From the IMG/VR virus record IMGVR_UViG_3300005518_000029, positions 1 through 35,030 of that record: a stretch of 35,030 nt of DNA. One strand, 5' to 3'. Numbering within the stretch: position 1 is the stretch's first letter; every line of letters begins with the position of its first letter. A program made the position numbers and the translations under genes. This DNA comes from a virus. This document shows positions 13,873 through 19,529 of this stretch, one piece after another. The notes under the pieces are model-generated. The model saw only the letters and a program-made list of their open reading frames with translations. It made no database searches and was not told where the DNA came from.

Positions 13873-14379
13873 TCAGTCCTCGTCTTCGTCGTTCTCGGTG
13901 AGCTTCAGGAACTCGTCTTTCGTCGGCAGCTCATCGAACGACCAGTGTCCGAGCAGATGCCCGTACCCCGACGCCGTGAACGTCCGCTTGTCGAAGTTAA
14001 CGACGTACGTATACTCGCCGAAGTAGCCGAGCCGGTACGGCTCGATCTTGCGGTCTCCGTACACGTACCCGGCCGCGAGCGTGCTTGCCGGATCGCCTTG
14101 CGTCTCGCGCAGCAGTACGTACCACTCGTCGAGCTGCTTCGTCGACACGTTCGTGTTCGCGTACTGCTTCAGGGCTTCGATCTGCTCGGGCGTAGGAGTC
14201 GACGAGTCGTCGACCACCTTGAGCGCCTGTACGGCCGCGTACGTCTCTGGCTTCGCGTAGTTCTCGCGCAGCCATTCGAGCATGTCAGCACCGAGCCCGG
14301 ACGGGTACGAATCGAAGTGCACGTATCCGGCCTTCGTCTCGCCGTCGATCACGAATGCCATGTTGCCGGAAGTTCCCAT
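13873..14379 (-). CDS. Hypothetical acidic protein, 168 aa; head of a six-gene operon
   Basis: ATG at 14379 follows the leader GACGAAAGGACGACAAC. Starts NMAFVIDGETKAGYVHFDSYPSGLG, a pattern seen in small phage proteins, then helical (DMLEWLRENY, YAAVQALKVV), then a Tyr-rich beta region (YFGEYTYVVNFDKRTFTASGYG) and a very acidic tail (TENDEDED). No function is recognised. Coupled genes 13870, 13765, 13535, 13329 and 13087 follow. Confidence 0.7.
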   Translation of the reverse strand: MGTSGNMAFVIDGETKAGYVHFDSYPSGLGADMLEWLRENYAKPETYAAVQALKVVDDSSTPTPEQIEALKQYANTNVSTKQLDEWYVLLRETQGDPASTLAAGYVYGDRKIEPYRLGYFGEYTYVVNFDKRTFTASGYGHLLGHWSFDELPTKDEFLKLTENDEDED

Positions 14380-14423
14380 GTTGTCGTCCTTTCGTCGGAT
14401 GATCGGAGGTAGCTCCTCCCCTG

Positions 14424-14449
14424 GATACTCCGGCCGAAGCCGGAGTATC
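14424..14449 (-). terminator. Hairpin after the tiny membrane-peptide genes
   Basis: Perfect GATACTCCGG/CCGGAGTATC stem with a CCGAAG loop. A second short stem GGAGG/CCTCC lies at 14405-14419. No T-run is visible, so termination efficiency is uncertain. Confidence 0.55.
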
Positions 14450-14460
14450 GCAGGCAGGTT

Positions 14461-14559
14461 CTACGTCAGCCACGAAACGAGCAGGTACCCGCCGATGAAC
14501 AGCACAGCAAATATCGCTGTGTAGACGAGCAGCAATGTCCAGTATCCCGGTGGGTACAT
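14461..14559 (-). CDS. Tiny single-span membrane peptide, 32 aa
   Basis: ATG at 14559 overlaps the previous stop (TGATG). Nearly the whole peptide is hydrophobic (WTLLLVYTAIFAVLFIGGYL then LVSWLT). Second of two adjacent membrane micropeptides. Function unknown. Confidence 0.55.
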   Translation of the reverse strand: MYPPGYWTLLLVYTAIFAVLFIGGYLLVSWLT

Positions 14560-14642
14560 CACGAACCCCCGAGCACGGCCGCGATGATGAACACGCCTGC
14601 GAGGAATACGCAGGCAATGCAGAGGTGTCGCCAAAAGATCAT
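14559..14642 (-). CDS. Tiny single-span membrane peptide, 27 aa
   Basis: ATG at 14642 overlaps the previous stop (TGATG). MIFWRHLCIACVFLAGVFII then AAVLGGS: one span with two Cys. It depends on coupling, as no separate RBS is obvious. Forms a pair with the 14461 peptide. Confidence 0.5.
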   Translation of the reverse strand: MIFWRHLCIACVFLAGVFIIAAVLGGS

Positions 14643-14836
14643 CACTTCACCGTGAACCCAGTGACGCTAGTGAAGTCCTGCACGTGCGAGATGTTCTTGA
14701 CGGTTTCGCGCACGATCTCGCCGAGATGACCGGTGGCGTCGGACGACACTTTGCCCATGTCGAGCCCGTATTCGTTCGCCCACGCGTGCATCTGCTCGTC
14801 GTTCATGTTGAGCGTGAAACTGATCTTGATTTCCAT
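14642..14836 (-). CDS. Hypothetical protein, 64 aa; operon head
   Basis: ATG at 14836 follows the leader GACGATAGGATGAGAAC. Beta strand start (MEIKISFTLNM), helical middle (DEQMHAWANEYGLD; GHLGEIVRETVKNI) and a beta end (FTSVTGFTVK). Small alpha/beta domain of unknown function, leading two coupled membrane micropeptides. Confidence 0.7.
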   Translation of the reverse strand: MEIKISFTLNMNDEQMHAWANEYGLDMGKVSSDATGHLGEIVRETVKNISHVQDFTSVTGFTVK

Positions 14837-14876
14837 GTTCTCATCCTATCGTCGGTACTTGAATATTATCATAGTT

Positions 14877-14898
14877 CCCCGGGGCCGAAGCCCCGGGG
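14877..14898 (-). terminator. Terminator after the 14906 gene
   Basis: CCCCGGGGC/GCCCCGGGG stem with a short CGAA loop; AACTATGATAATATTC follows on the minus strand, a likely -10 region for the 14836 operon. Confidence 0.65.
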
Positions 14899-14905
14899 TC
14901 CCACT

Positions 14906-15301
14906 TTATTTGCGGTTGAGGTATCCGATGGCAGGAACGGAGTTCCCGTCCTCTCCCGAGAAGTCCATGAGCCATGCTTCGTACAGCTCGGTTCCCATGC
15001 GGCGCTCAAGTTCGGTGCCGATCCAGTCAAGCACCATGCTGATTTCCTTGCCGGGAAGCTGGCGAACGGCCTCGTCGTAGGACATCGACAGCGCTTCATT
15101 GCTCAGGTCCCGCAACATGTTCTGTGCCTTAGCAGGGGTGACGTTGTACATGGCGGACGCCTTCACGCCCGGCGCGGCCGGGACGGTCTCAGGCTCGCGG
15201 GTGGTCGTGTGCTCGCCGTCGTGGCCGTGCTCGCGAACGCACTGCTCGAAGTTCTTACCGGTCTCGGCGATTCGGGTGAGGCAGCGGCCGGGCTTGATCA
15301 T
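14906..15301 (-). CDS. Hypothetical protein, 131 aa
   Basis: ATG at 15301 follows the leader GACGATAGGACGAAACA. N-terminal CxxC-less Cys/His segment (RCLTRIAETGKNFEQCVREHGHDGEH) that could bind zinc, then a helical body (AKAQNMLRDLSNEALSMSYDEA, EISMVLDWIGTELERRMG). No family assigned. It is preceded by a good promoter candidate and two terminators. Confidence 0.7.
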   Translation of the reverse strand: MIKPGRCLTRIAETGKNFEQCVREHGHDGEHTTTREPETVPAAPGVKASAMYNVTPAKAQNMLRDLSNEALSMSYDEAVRQLPGKEISMVLDWIGTELERRMGTELYEAWLMDFSGEDGNSVPAIGYLNRK

Positions 15302-15384
15302 TGTTTCGTCCTATCGTCTCGTCGTCTTGCTTGTCCCTGAAGCCTACGCCGGTCCGGAGGTCCTGTCTAGTGACTCTGACATAA

Positions 15385-15413
15385 ATAATCGAACTTATTT
15401 TTGTAGGGTTCAC
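15385..15413 (-). promoter_or_regulatory. Promoter candidate of the 15301 gene
   Basis: On the minus strand: -35 GTGAAC (15408-15413), a 17-base spacer containing CCTACAAAAATAA, -10 GATTAT (15385-15390). A TTATGTCAGAGT string follows, similar to the TATGTTAGAGT element. The CCCTACAAAA spacer string recurs at the 21698 promoter. Confidence 0.5.
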
Positions 15414-15435
15414 GGTAACACCTAGGGGTCGACGA

Positions 15436-15463
15436 AAGCCGGACCCCGAAGGGTCCGGCCTTT
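15436..15463 (-). terminator. First of two terminators after the 15495 gene
   Basis: AAGCCGGACCC/GGGTCCGGC(C)TT stem with a CGAA loop, with TTTCG on the minus strand. Confidence 0.7.
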
Positions 15464-15467
15464 CGTC

Positions 15468-15491
15468 GGTCCCGGCTTCACAGCCGGGACC
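15468..15491 (-). terminator. Second terminator, directly 3' of the 15495 gene
   Basis: Perfect GGTCCCGGCT/AGCCGGGACC stem with a 4-base loop. Together with the next hairpin it forms a tandem terminator. Confidence 0.65.
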
Positions 15492-15494
15492 CTC

Positions 15495-15716
15495 CTACGG
15501 CTCGACCGCGCGGACGACAACGACGTGGTTGTTCCCGTCGCCGTCCGTGGTCTGCGCCTGGAATGCCGTCGAACCCCAGTCGGTGGCGAAGGCGATTGCC
15601 GGATCGATCCCGGTGATGCAGTTGCCAGCCGGACAGAGTGGTTCGCTCTCCGACTGCCCCTCTTCGACCGGGTGTGTCGTCTCGACATTCCAGCCGGGGC
15701 GCGTGGTGTAGTACAT
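15495..15716 (-). CDS. Hypothetical protein, 73 aa
   Basis: ATG at 15716 with AAGGGTAAGCCC before it, four bases after the upstream stop. MYYTTRPGWNVETTHPVEEG, one C-x5-C-like pair (LCPAGNC), and a beta C-terminus (NNHVVVVRAVEP). No family recognised. Third gene of the 16268 operon. Confidence 0.65.
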   Translation of the reverse strand: MYYTTRPGWNVETTHPVEEGQSESEPLCPAGNCITGIDPAIAFATDWGSTAFQAQTTDGDGNNHVVVVRAVEP

Positions 15717-15720
15717 GGGC

Positions 15721-16182
15721 TTACCCTTCGTCGTTGTTTCTCTGACAGTAATCGCACTTGCCGCAGCCGGTGCACGCCGTGGTGACGGCGATACCGTTGA
15801 TCTTGGTGATCTGTGCGAACCGCTCGCGCAGGAACGGAATCGCGGCTTCGAGCCGCTGCGCTGCGACAGGCGGCGTGTGGCCGTCCCACGCGGGCGACGT
15901 CTCGACTTTGGTGATGCCTGCGAAGAGATTCCAGTGCTCGGCACGGTAGTGGTTCGTGATCTGTCCGGCCGGAGTGTCCGCCTGCACGACGAACCAGTCA
16001 CCGCCAAAGCACTCTTCGCCGCTGTGATGCCGCCACGACCTGGTGACTTGCCAGCCGACCGCATCGAAGGCAAGGAACGTGTGCACGTTGTACAACATCC
16101 GGTACTGATACAGCTCGTTGTGCGTGTGGTACCCGTCCGACATGTCGCCGTTGGTAAGTCGTGCCTGCTCTTCGGGCGTCAC
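15721..16182 (-). CDS. Hypothetical protein with C-terminal zinc ribbon, 153 aa
   Basis: GTG start at 16182 overlaps the tiny peptide's stop as GTGA. It contains MSDGYHTHNELYQYRMLYN (about residues 14-32) and HSGEECFGGDWFVVQAD, a conserved-hypothetical pattern seen in other phages and known only as DUF-type proteins. The C-terminus has CTGCGKCDYC, a four-Cys zinc knuckle. Its function is unknown. An ATG at 16143 is possible but has no RBS. Confidence 0.7.
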   Translation of the reverse strand: MTPEEQARLTNGDMSDGYHTHNELYQYRMLYNVHTFLAFDAVGWQVTRSWRHHSGEECFGGDWFVVQADTPAGQITNHYRAEHWNLFAGITKVETSPAWDGHTPPVAAQRLEAAIPFLRERFAQITKINGIAVTTACTGCGKCDYCQRNNDEG

Positions 16183-16268
16183 AGAACGACGCACTTCGGA
16201 GCCGGGGCAGGCGCAGGCGCAGGCCGGTTGCATCCGGGGCAGTGCTCTCCGCATCCGCTGCACTTCAT
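16179..16268 (-). CDS. Tiny Cys-rich peptide with Pro-Ala tail, 29 aa; operon head
   Basis: Follows the leader GACGAAAGGATCATGATC. Reads MKCSGCGEHCPGC, then NRPAPAPAPAPKCVVL: two CxxC-type pairs and an (AP)n stretch. A second in-frame ATG lies at 16274. Its stop overlaps the GTG of the next gene, so the two are translationally coupled, and the next protein also ends in a four-Cys knuckle. Confidence 0.6.
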   Translation of the reverse strand: MKCSGCGEHCPGCNRPAPAPAPAPKCVVL

Positions 16269-16344
16269 GATCATGATCCTTTCGTCGGTTGTCGATTTAC
16301 ATCAGAGTAGCACGAAGGACCGACCTCGAAGGATCGGCCCCGGC

Positions 16345-16373
16345 TTGCGTCCGTTCGCAGCGCGTGCTAAATT
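16345..16373 (+). promoter_or_regulatory. Promoter of the 16407 gene
   Basis: -35 TTGCGT (16345-16350), 17-base spacer ending TGC (extended -10), -10 TAAATT (16368-16373), then TTTCTTCATC. The same layout precedes the 17389 gene. Confidence 0.65.
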
Positions 16374-16406
16374 TTTCTTCATCGACACACGACGAAAGGA
16401 TGAAAC

Positions 16407-16913
16407 ATGCAACTGGTGTGGAACCTGCATCCGGAGCAGATCAACGTTCAGCAGGCGCGCAGCGCCGCGTTTCAGTACACGTTGCTGAACTACAGCGACG
16501 GCCGCGCCGAGCTGAGCGTGCAGCACCGGGGCGACCGACCGAGCGCGAAGCCGGTCAAGCGGTTCGTCTACAAGAACCGCAACGGAGCATTCGGCGGCGC
16601 GCAGCGCTTCGAAGACAAGCACGGGTACCGCGATCCGGCGCAGCACGCGCCCGCAGAGATCGTTCCGTACCTACCTGAGCTGCCGGAATCCGTGGTGACC
16701 GTGGTTGCAGACCAGGAACGCAAGGTGCGCATTGCCCGGCTGAGCGCACGCACCTTCGGCACTGAGAGCGCCGAGAGCAAGCACGAGGAACACACGAAGG
16801 CGTACACGAAGCTATGCCGGGCGCTGCTGTGCTGCCAGACGATCGGCTGCTACGGCCGAACCGAGATCGACAAGGCGGAATGCTCCGCACACGACGAAGA
16901 GAAAGAGGACTGA
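16407..16913 (+). CDS. Hypothetical protein, 168 aa
   Basis: ATG at 16407 follows the leader GACGAAAGGATGAAAC. Beta-rich N-terminal half (LNYSDGRAELSVQHRG, KRFVYKNRNGAFGG) and a helical Cys-bearing C-terminus (KLCRALLCCQTIGCYG) with an acidic end. No family recognised. First gene of a plus-strand operon with its own promoter; the next gene begins two bases after its stop. Confidence 0.7.
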   Translation: MQLVWNLHPEQINVQQARSAAFQYTLLNYSDGRAELSVQHRGDRPSAKPVKRFVYKNRNGAFGGAQRFEDKHGYRDPAQHAPAEIVPYLPELPESVVTVVADQERKVRIARLSARTFGTESAESKHEEHTKAYTKLCRALLCCQTIGCYGRTEIDKAECSAHDEEKED

Positions 16914-16915
16914 CG

Positions 16916-17053
16916 ATGACACGGCCACCCCGCACCGGCTCGAAGCCGGTGCGGCCGAAAGAGACCGACCCTGAGACTGAACGTGTGCGCGACAGCTTGA
17001 AAAACCCGTTCGCCAAGCACTACGGCAAACACAAGGGTGCCGATCAGCGATGA
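16916..17053 (+). CDS. Hypothetical basic peptide, 45 aa
   Basis: ATG at 16916 with AAGAGGAC upstream. Basic, Pro-rich start (MTRPPRTGSKPVRPKETDPE), then a helix (RVRDSLKNPFAKHYGKHK). Its stop overlaps the next ATG as ATGA. Probably nucleic acid binding by composition only. Confidence 0.6.
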   Translation: MTRPPRTGSKPVRPKETDPETERVRDSLKNPFAKHYGKHKGADQR

Positions 17054-17304
17054 GAGCGCGTGAAGTGTGTCCGGGCGACACACTGCCGGACGGCCGTCTC
17101 GTGCTCAAGGTGAGCCGCACCGATCGCTGCATCTACATCTACGTTCCCGGGGAAGGACCACGCCCTAAGCGGCTGCGCTACGCGCCGGACACGATCATGC
17201 CCGGTCCCGACGAGCGGCACCCGTCGCGATACGAGAACGGACACCCATGGTACCGCTACCGGTCGAACACGACCGGGTGGGCTGTGACCAGCAAAAATGA
17301 TTAA
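17050..17304 (+). CDS. Hypothetical protein, 84 aa
   Basis: ATGA overlap with the previous gene. Contains VCPGDTLPDGRLVLKVSRTD and IYIYVPGEGPRPKRLRY, a small beta-barrel-like pattern, then a basic Tyr-rich end (HPWYRYRSNTTGW). Function unknown. Terminator follows at once. Confidence 0.65.
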   Translation: MRAREVCPGDTLPDGRLVLKVSRTDRCIYIYVPGEGPRPKRLRYAPDTIMPGPDERHPSRYENGHPWYRYRSNTTGWAVTSKND

Positions 17305-17306
17305 AT

Positions 17307-17331
17307 GAGGGACCCCCTTGCGGGGTCCCTC
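17307..17331 (+). terminator. Terminator of the 16407-17304 operon
   Basis: Perfect GAGGGACCCC/GGGGTCCCTC stem with a CTTGC loop. The loop also holds the start of the next promoter's -35 (TTGCGG), so terminator and promoter overlap. Confidence 0.75.
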
Positions 17332-17347
17332 AGCTCTATGCTAAATT
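17318..17347 (+). promoter_or_regulatory. Promoter of the 17389 gene
   Basis: -35 TTGCGG (17318-17323), 18-base spacer ending TGC, -10 TAAATT (17342-17347), followed by TATTTCATC. Closely matches the 16345 promoter. Confidence 0.65.
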
Positions 17348-17388
17348 TATTTCATCAGCAAGACCGACACAGACGATAGGACGAAACG

Positions 17389-17952
17389 ATGAACCTGAAC
17401 GACATGACCGTCTCCGAACTCCGCAAGCTCGCCGCTGAGTACGACATCGCCGGTCGATCGACCATGAAGAAGGCGCAGCTCGTCGCCGCGATCGAGTTCG
17501 CTTACGCGAAGGCCGACGTCGAAGCCGGGGAACTGCTCGACGCGGTGCTCGGCACGGAAGCGGACGTCGCCGCTCAGGTACAGGCACGCATCGACGCCGA
17601 GAACGAGGCGCGCGCCGCTGCTCAGCGCAAGCGCAACCGCACCAACTACGCGTTCGCACCTGAGGTTGAATCCGCTTCGATCGAAGAGGCGATCGATCGC
17701 GACGTCGAAGCCGGTACCTACAACTACACGAACGAAGTCGCCATCTTGCGCGACGCTCCCGGCCGCGCCATCGTGACGGCCGCCTTCGACGGCCGCACCG
17801 TGGGCGGCTCGATCGTCCGCAGGGGCAAGACGCTCGTGCTCACAGCCGGGTCGGTGCGCGTCACCGGCAACACCTTTGAGAAGGTCGCGAAACGGCTCGC
17901 GAAGGCGCTCGACTTCCACGCCGACCGCATCGACGTCGCCCGATCGTTCTGA
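17389..17952 (+). CDS. SAP/Rho-N-like domain protein, 187 aa
   Basis: ATG follows the leader GACGATAGGACGAAACG. Residues 1-40 (MTVSELRKLAAEYDIAGRST, then KKAQLVAAIE) form the helix-turn-helix-like LEM/SAP or Rho N-terminal fold, commonly nucleic acid binding. A long Ala/Glu/Arg helix follows (about 45-85). A C-terminal beta-rich domain (GRAIVTAAFDGRTVGGSIVRR) ends with an amphipathic helix. Probably a DNA- or RNA-binding early protein; the target is unknown. Confidence 0.75.
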   Translation: MNLNDMTVSELRKLAAEYDIAGRSTMKKAQLVAAIEFAYAKADVEAGELLDAVLGTEADVAAQVQARIDAENEARAAAQRKRNRTNYAFAPEVESASIEEAIDRDVEAGTYNYTNEVAILRDAPGRAIVTAAFDGRTVGGSIVRRGKTLVLTAGSVRVTGNTFEKVAKRLAKALDFHADRIDVARSF

Positions 17953-17977
17953 TAGGTTCGAGCAGCAGCAACACAAG

Positions 17978-18029
17978 GGGTCGGCGTTCGGCGCACTCGA
18001 TTACAAACTTCCACGCACAGCGCCGACCC
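17978..18029 (+). repeat. Inverted repeat in the 17952-18051 gap
   Basis: GGGTCGGCG (17978-17986) pairs with CGCCGACCC (18021-18029) around a 34-base loop. It may be a terminator or regulatory hairpin before the 18051 operon. Confidence 0.4.
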
Positions 18030-18050
18030 GCTGTAAGACGACCTGAAAGA

Positions 18051-18350
18051 ATGATGACCATGACAGAGCAGATGATCGTGTTCACTCCGACCGTGACAGC
18101 GCTCGAACTCAAGGGCTTCGCCGAAGGCGTACAGGCTCTTGCCGAGCAGATCGAAGCCGTGCAGGCGGAAGATGTCACGAAAGAACAACGTGTCGTCGCA
18201 GAGCAGGCGGCACTTGCACTGTTGCGGAATTCGCCGATCGCGCACGTCTCACTGCGTAGGCTCGAACGCTTCGCGCAAGATGTCGTCGACATGTCGACCA
18301 GTCGGCGTGACGACATCATGACTTCGATGTTCGGGCCCGACACGGAATGA
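18051..18350 (+). CDS. Hypothetical helical protein, 99 aa
   Basis: ATG at 18051 after CTGAAAGA; ATGs at 18054 and 18060 are equally possible. Nearly all helical with Ala/Glu/Gln-rich heptads (ELKGFAEGVQALAEQIEAVQ, RVVAEQAALALLRN), likely a small helical bundle. Its stop overlaps the next ATG (ATGA). Confidence 0.65.
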   Translation: MMTMTEQMIVFTPTVTALELKGFAEGVQALAEQIEAVQAEDVTKEQRVVAEQAALALLRNSPIAHVSLRRLERFAQDVVDMSTSRRDDIMTSMFGPDTE

Positions 18351-18457
18351 ACCTTGATCCGAAGCGCGTCGGCCTCATGCTGCTTGTTGTCGGCGCGGTC
18401 ATGACGTGCCCGGCGCTGTCGCTGATTGCGCTGGCAGAAACCTACCTGAAAGTATGA
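18347..18457 (+). CDS. Tiny single-span membrane peptide, 36 aa
   Basis: ATGA overlaps at both ends couple it to its neighbours. MNLDPKRVG, then a hydrophobic span (LMLLVVGAVMTCPALSLIAL) and AETYLKV. Unknown function. Confidence 0.55.
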   Translation: MNLDPKRVGLMLLVVGAVMTCPALSLIALAETYLKV

Positions 18458-18645
18458 ACATGAATGCATGGGTGTACGTCGGAGGCATGACAGTACTTGC
18501 GGCCGGTCCGATTGTCGCGGTGGTGATCGGTTCCCGAGCCTTCGACGACGACGACGACGACGAGGCCGAACCTGTGCCGACGACGTGCAGCGACGACACG
18601 ACACACATCGAACGCGTGACGGACGCCGGTCCGTACGACTACTAG
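18454..18645 (+). CDS. Small membrane protein with poly-Asp tail, 63 aa
   Basis: ATGA overlap with the previous gene. One hydrophobic span (about residues 5-27, AWVYVGGMTVLAAGPIVAVV), then FDDDDDDEAEP, an Asp run in a strongly acidic cytoplasmic tail. Function unknown; the two consecutive membrane peptides suggest a small complex. Confidence 0.6.
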   Translation: MNMNAWVYVGGMTVLAAGPIVAVVIGSRAFDDDDDDEAEPVPTTCSDDTTHIERVTDAGPYDY

Positions 18646-18670
18646 AAACACGACGAAGGGAAGACATAGG

Positions 18671-18973
18671 ATGAAGACCGTGATCATTTACGAACCGGGT
18701 GACCTGCTCACGACCGATCAGGCGGCCGACCACTTCGGGTACTCACGAGATCACTTTCGTAACATGCTCATGCTGAGCAACAAGGCGGCCGACCCCCGGC
18801 TGATGCGCCTGCGGATCGAGACCGACGAGACGTGGCGCAAGGCCAACAAGAGCCGCGCGAAGTTCGTCTTCGAGTACACGGCGATCAAGGAGTGGTACGA
18901 GCAGCGGCAGCGTCGCTCGACCGTCAAGCACAAGACATGGGCGCGTCGAGGAACGCCGAGCCCGATCCTGTAG
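18671..18973 (+). CDS. Helix-turn-helix DNA-binding protein, 100 aa
   Basis: GAAGGGAAGACATAGG precedes the ATG. Residues about 12-36 (LLTTDQAADHFGYSRDHFRN, then ML) match the winged-helix/excisionase-type HTH, with a basic C-terminus (EQRQRRSTVKHKTWARRG). It may be a late-gene regulator because it stands just ahead of the terminase, but excisionase-like folds have many roles. Ends in a strong terminator. Confidence 0.75.
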   Translation: MKTVIIYEPGDLLTTDQAADHFGYSRDHFRNMLMLSNKAADPRLMRLRIETDETWRKANKSRAKFVFEYTAIKEWYEQRQRRSTVKHKTWARRGTPSPIL

Positions 18974-18979
18974 TACCGC

Positions 18980-19005
18980 GAACGGCCGCCTTCGGGCGGC
19001 CGTTC
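18980..19005 (+). terminator. Strong terminator after the HTH gene
   Basis: Perfect 11-bp stem GAACGGCCGCC/GGCGGCCGTTC with a TTCG tetraloop, then TTATTTA. It lies just before the convergent HNH gene end. Confidence 0.85.
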
Positions 19006-19009
19006 TTAT

Positions 19010-19456
19010 TTACTGTCGATGCTTACGCCATCTTGCGCCACGGATTACGTTTTGCCCGATAGTTCTCGGTATGATGTGCGCGGGGTTGACGCAGCGTCGA
19101 TGCTCGCAGGGTCCGCCCGGACATGACAGATCACGGTTATGACACTCGTGATCGATAACGAGTTCATCGGGGATCGGACCAACAAGCAGTGTGTACGCAA
19201 ATCGGTGAGCTAGCGTGTACTTGTTGTCGATGCTCAGACGGCCGTAACCGTCGTCCCCAAGGGTTCCGGTCCAGTGCCAACATGTATCAGTCTTGTCGAC
19301 GTTTAGCCAGAAACGTTCGGCAGGGGTTCCCGTCTGCCGTGATTTGAGCGGCGTCAACGCGCGTCCACGACTCGCCTGGTTGTAATGAGCGTGACAGAGA
19401 CCTTTAGTGCGAACGTCGCGGGTGCATGATGCGAACGTGCAGGTACGCTTGGGCAT
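19010..19456 (-). CDS. HNH homing endonuclease (free-standing), 148 aa
   Basis: N-terminal Cys/His finger (CTFASCTRDVRTKGLCHAHY) followed by an HNH core: AHRFAYTLLVGPIPDELVIDHECHN and CEHRRCVNPAHI (HNH_3 type, catalytic His in IDHECHN, second Cys pair and NPAH). It nicks or cuts DNA, probably to spread itself. It lies opposite in strand to its neighbours and just before the terminase gene, a common site for homing genes. AAGGAATCGAC precedes the ATG. It is related to the HNH protein at 31722. Confidence 0.93.
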   Translation of the reverse strand: MPKRTCTFASCTRDVRTKGLCHAHYNQASRGRALTPLKSRQTGTPAERFWLNVDKTDTCWHWTGTLGDDGYGRLSIDNKYTLAHRFAYTLLVGPIPDELVIDHECHNRDLSCPGGPCEHRRCVNPAHIIPRTIGQNVIRGARWRKHRQ

Positions 19457-19529
19457 GTCGATTCCTTACCAATCGGCCGTGTCCGGAGCGTTCCCGCGCT
19501 GCCGGACTTTTCAACGCTATCATGAGGAT

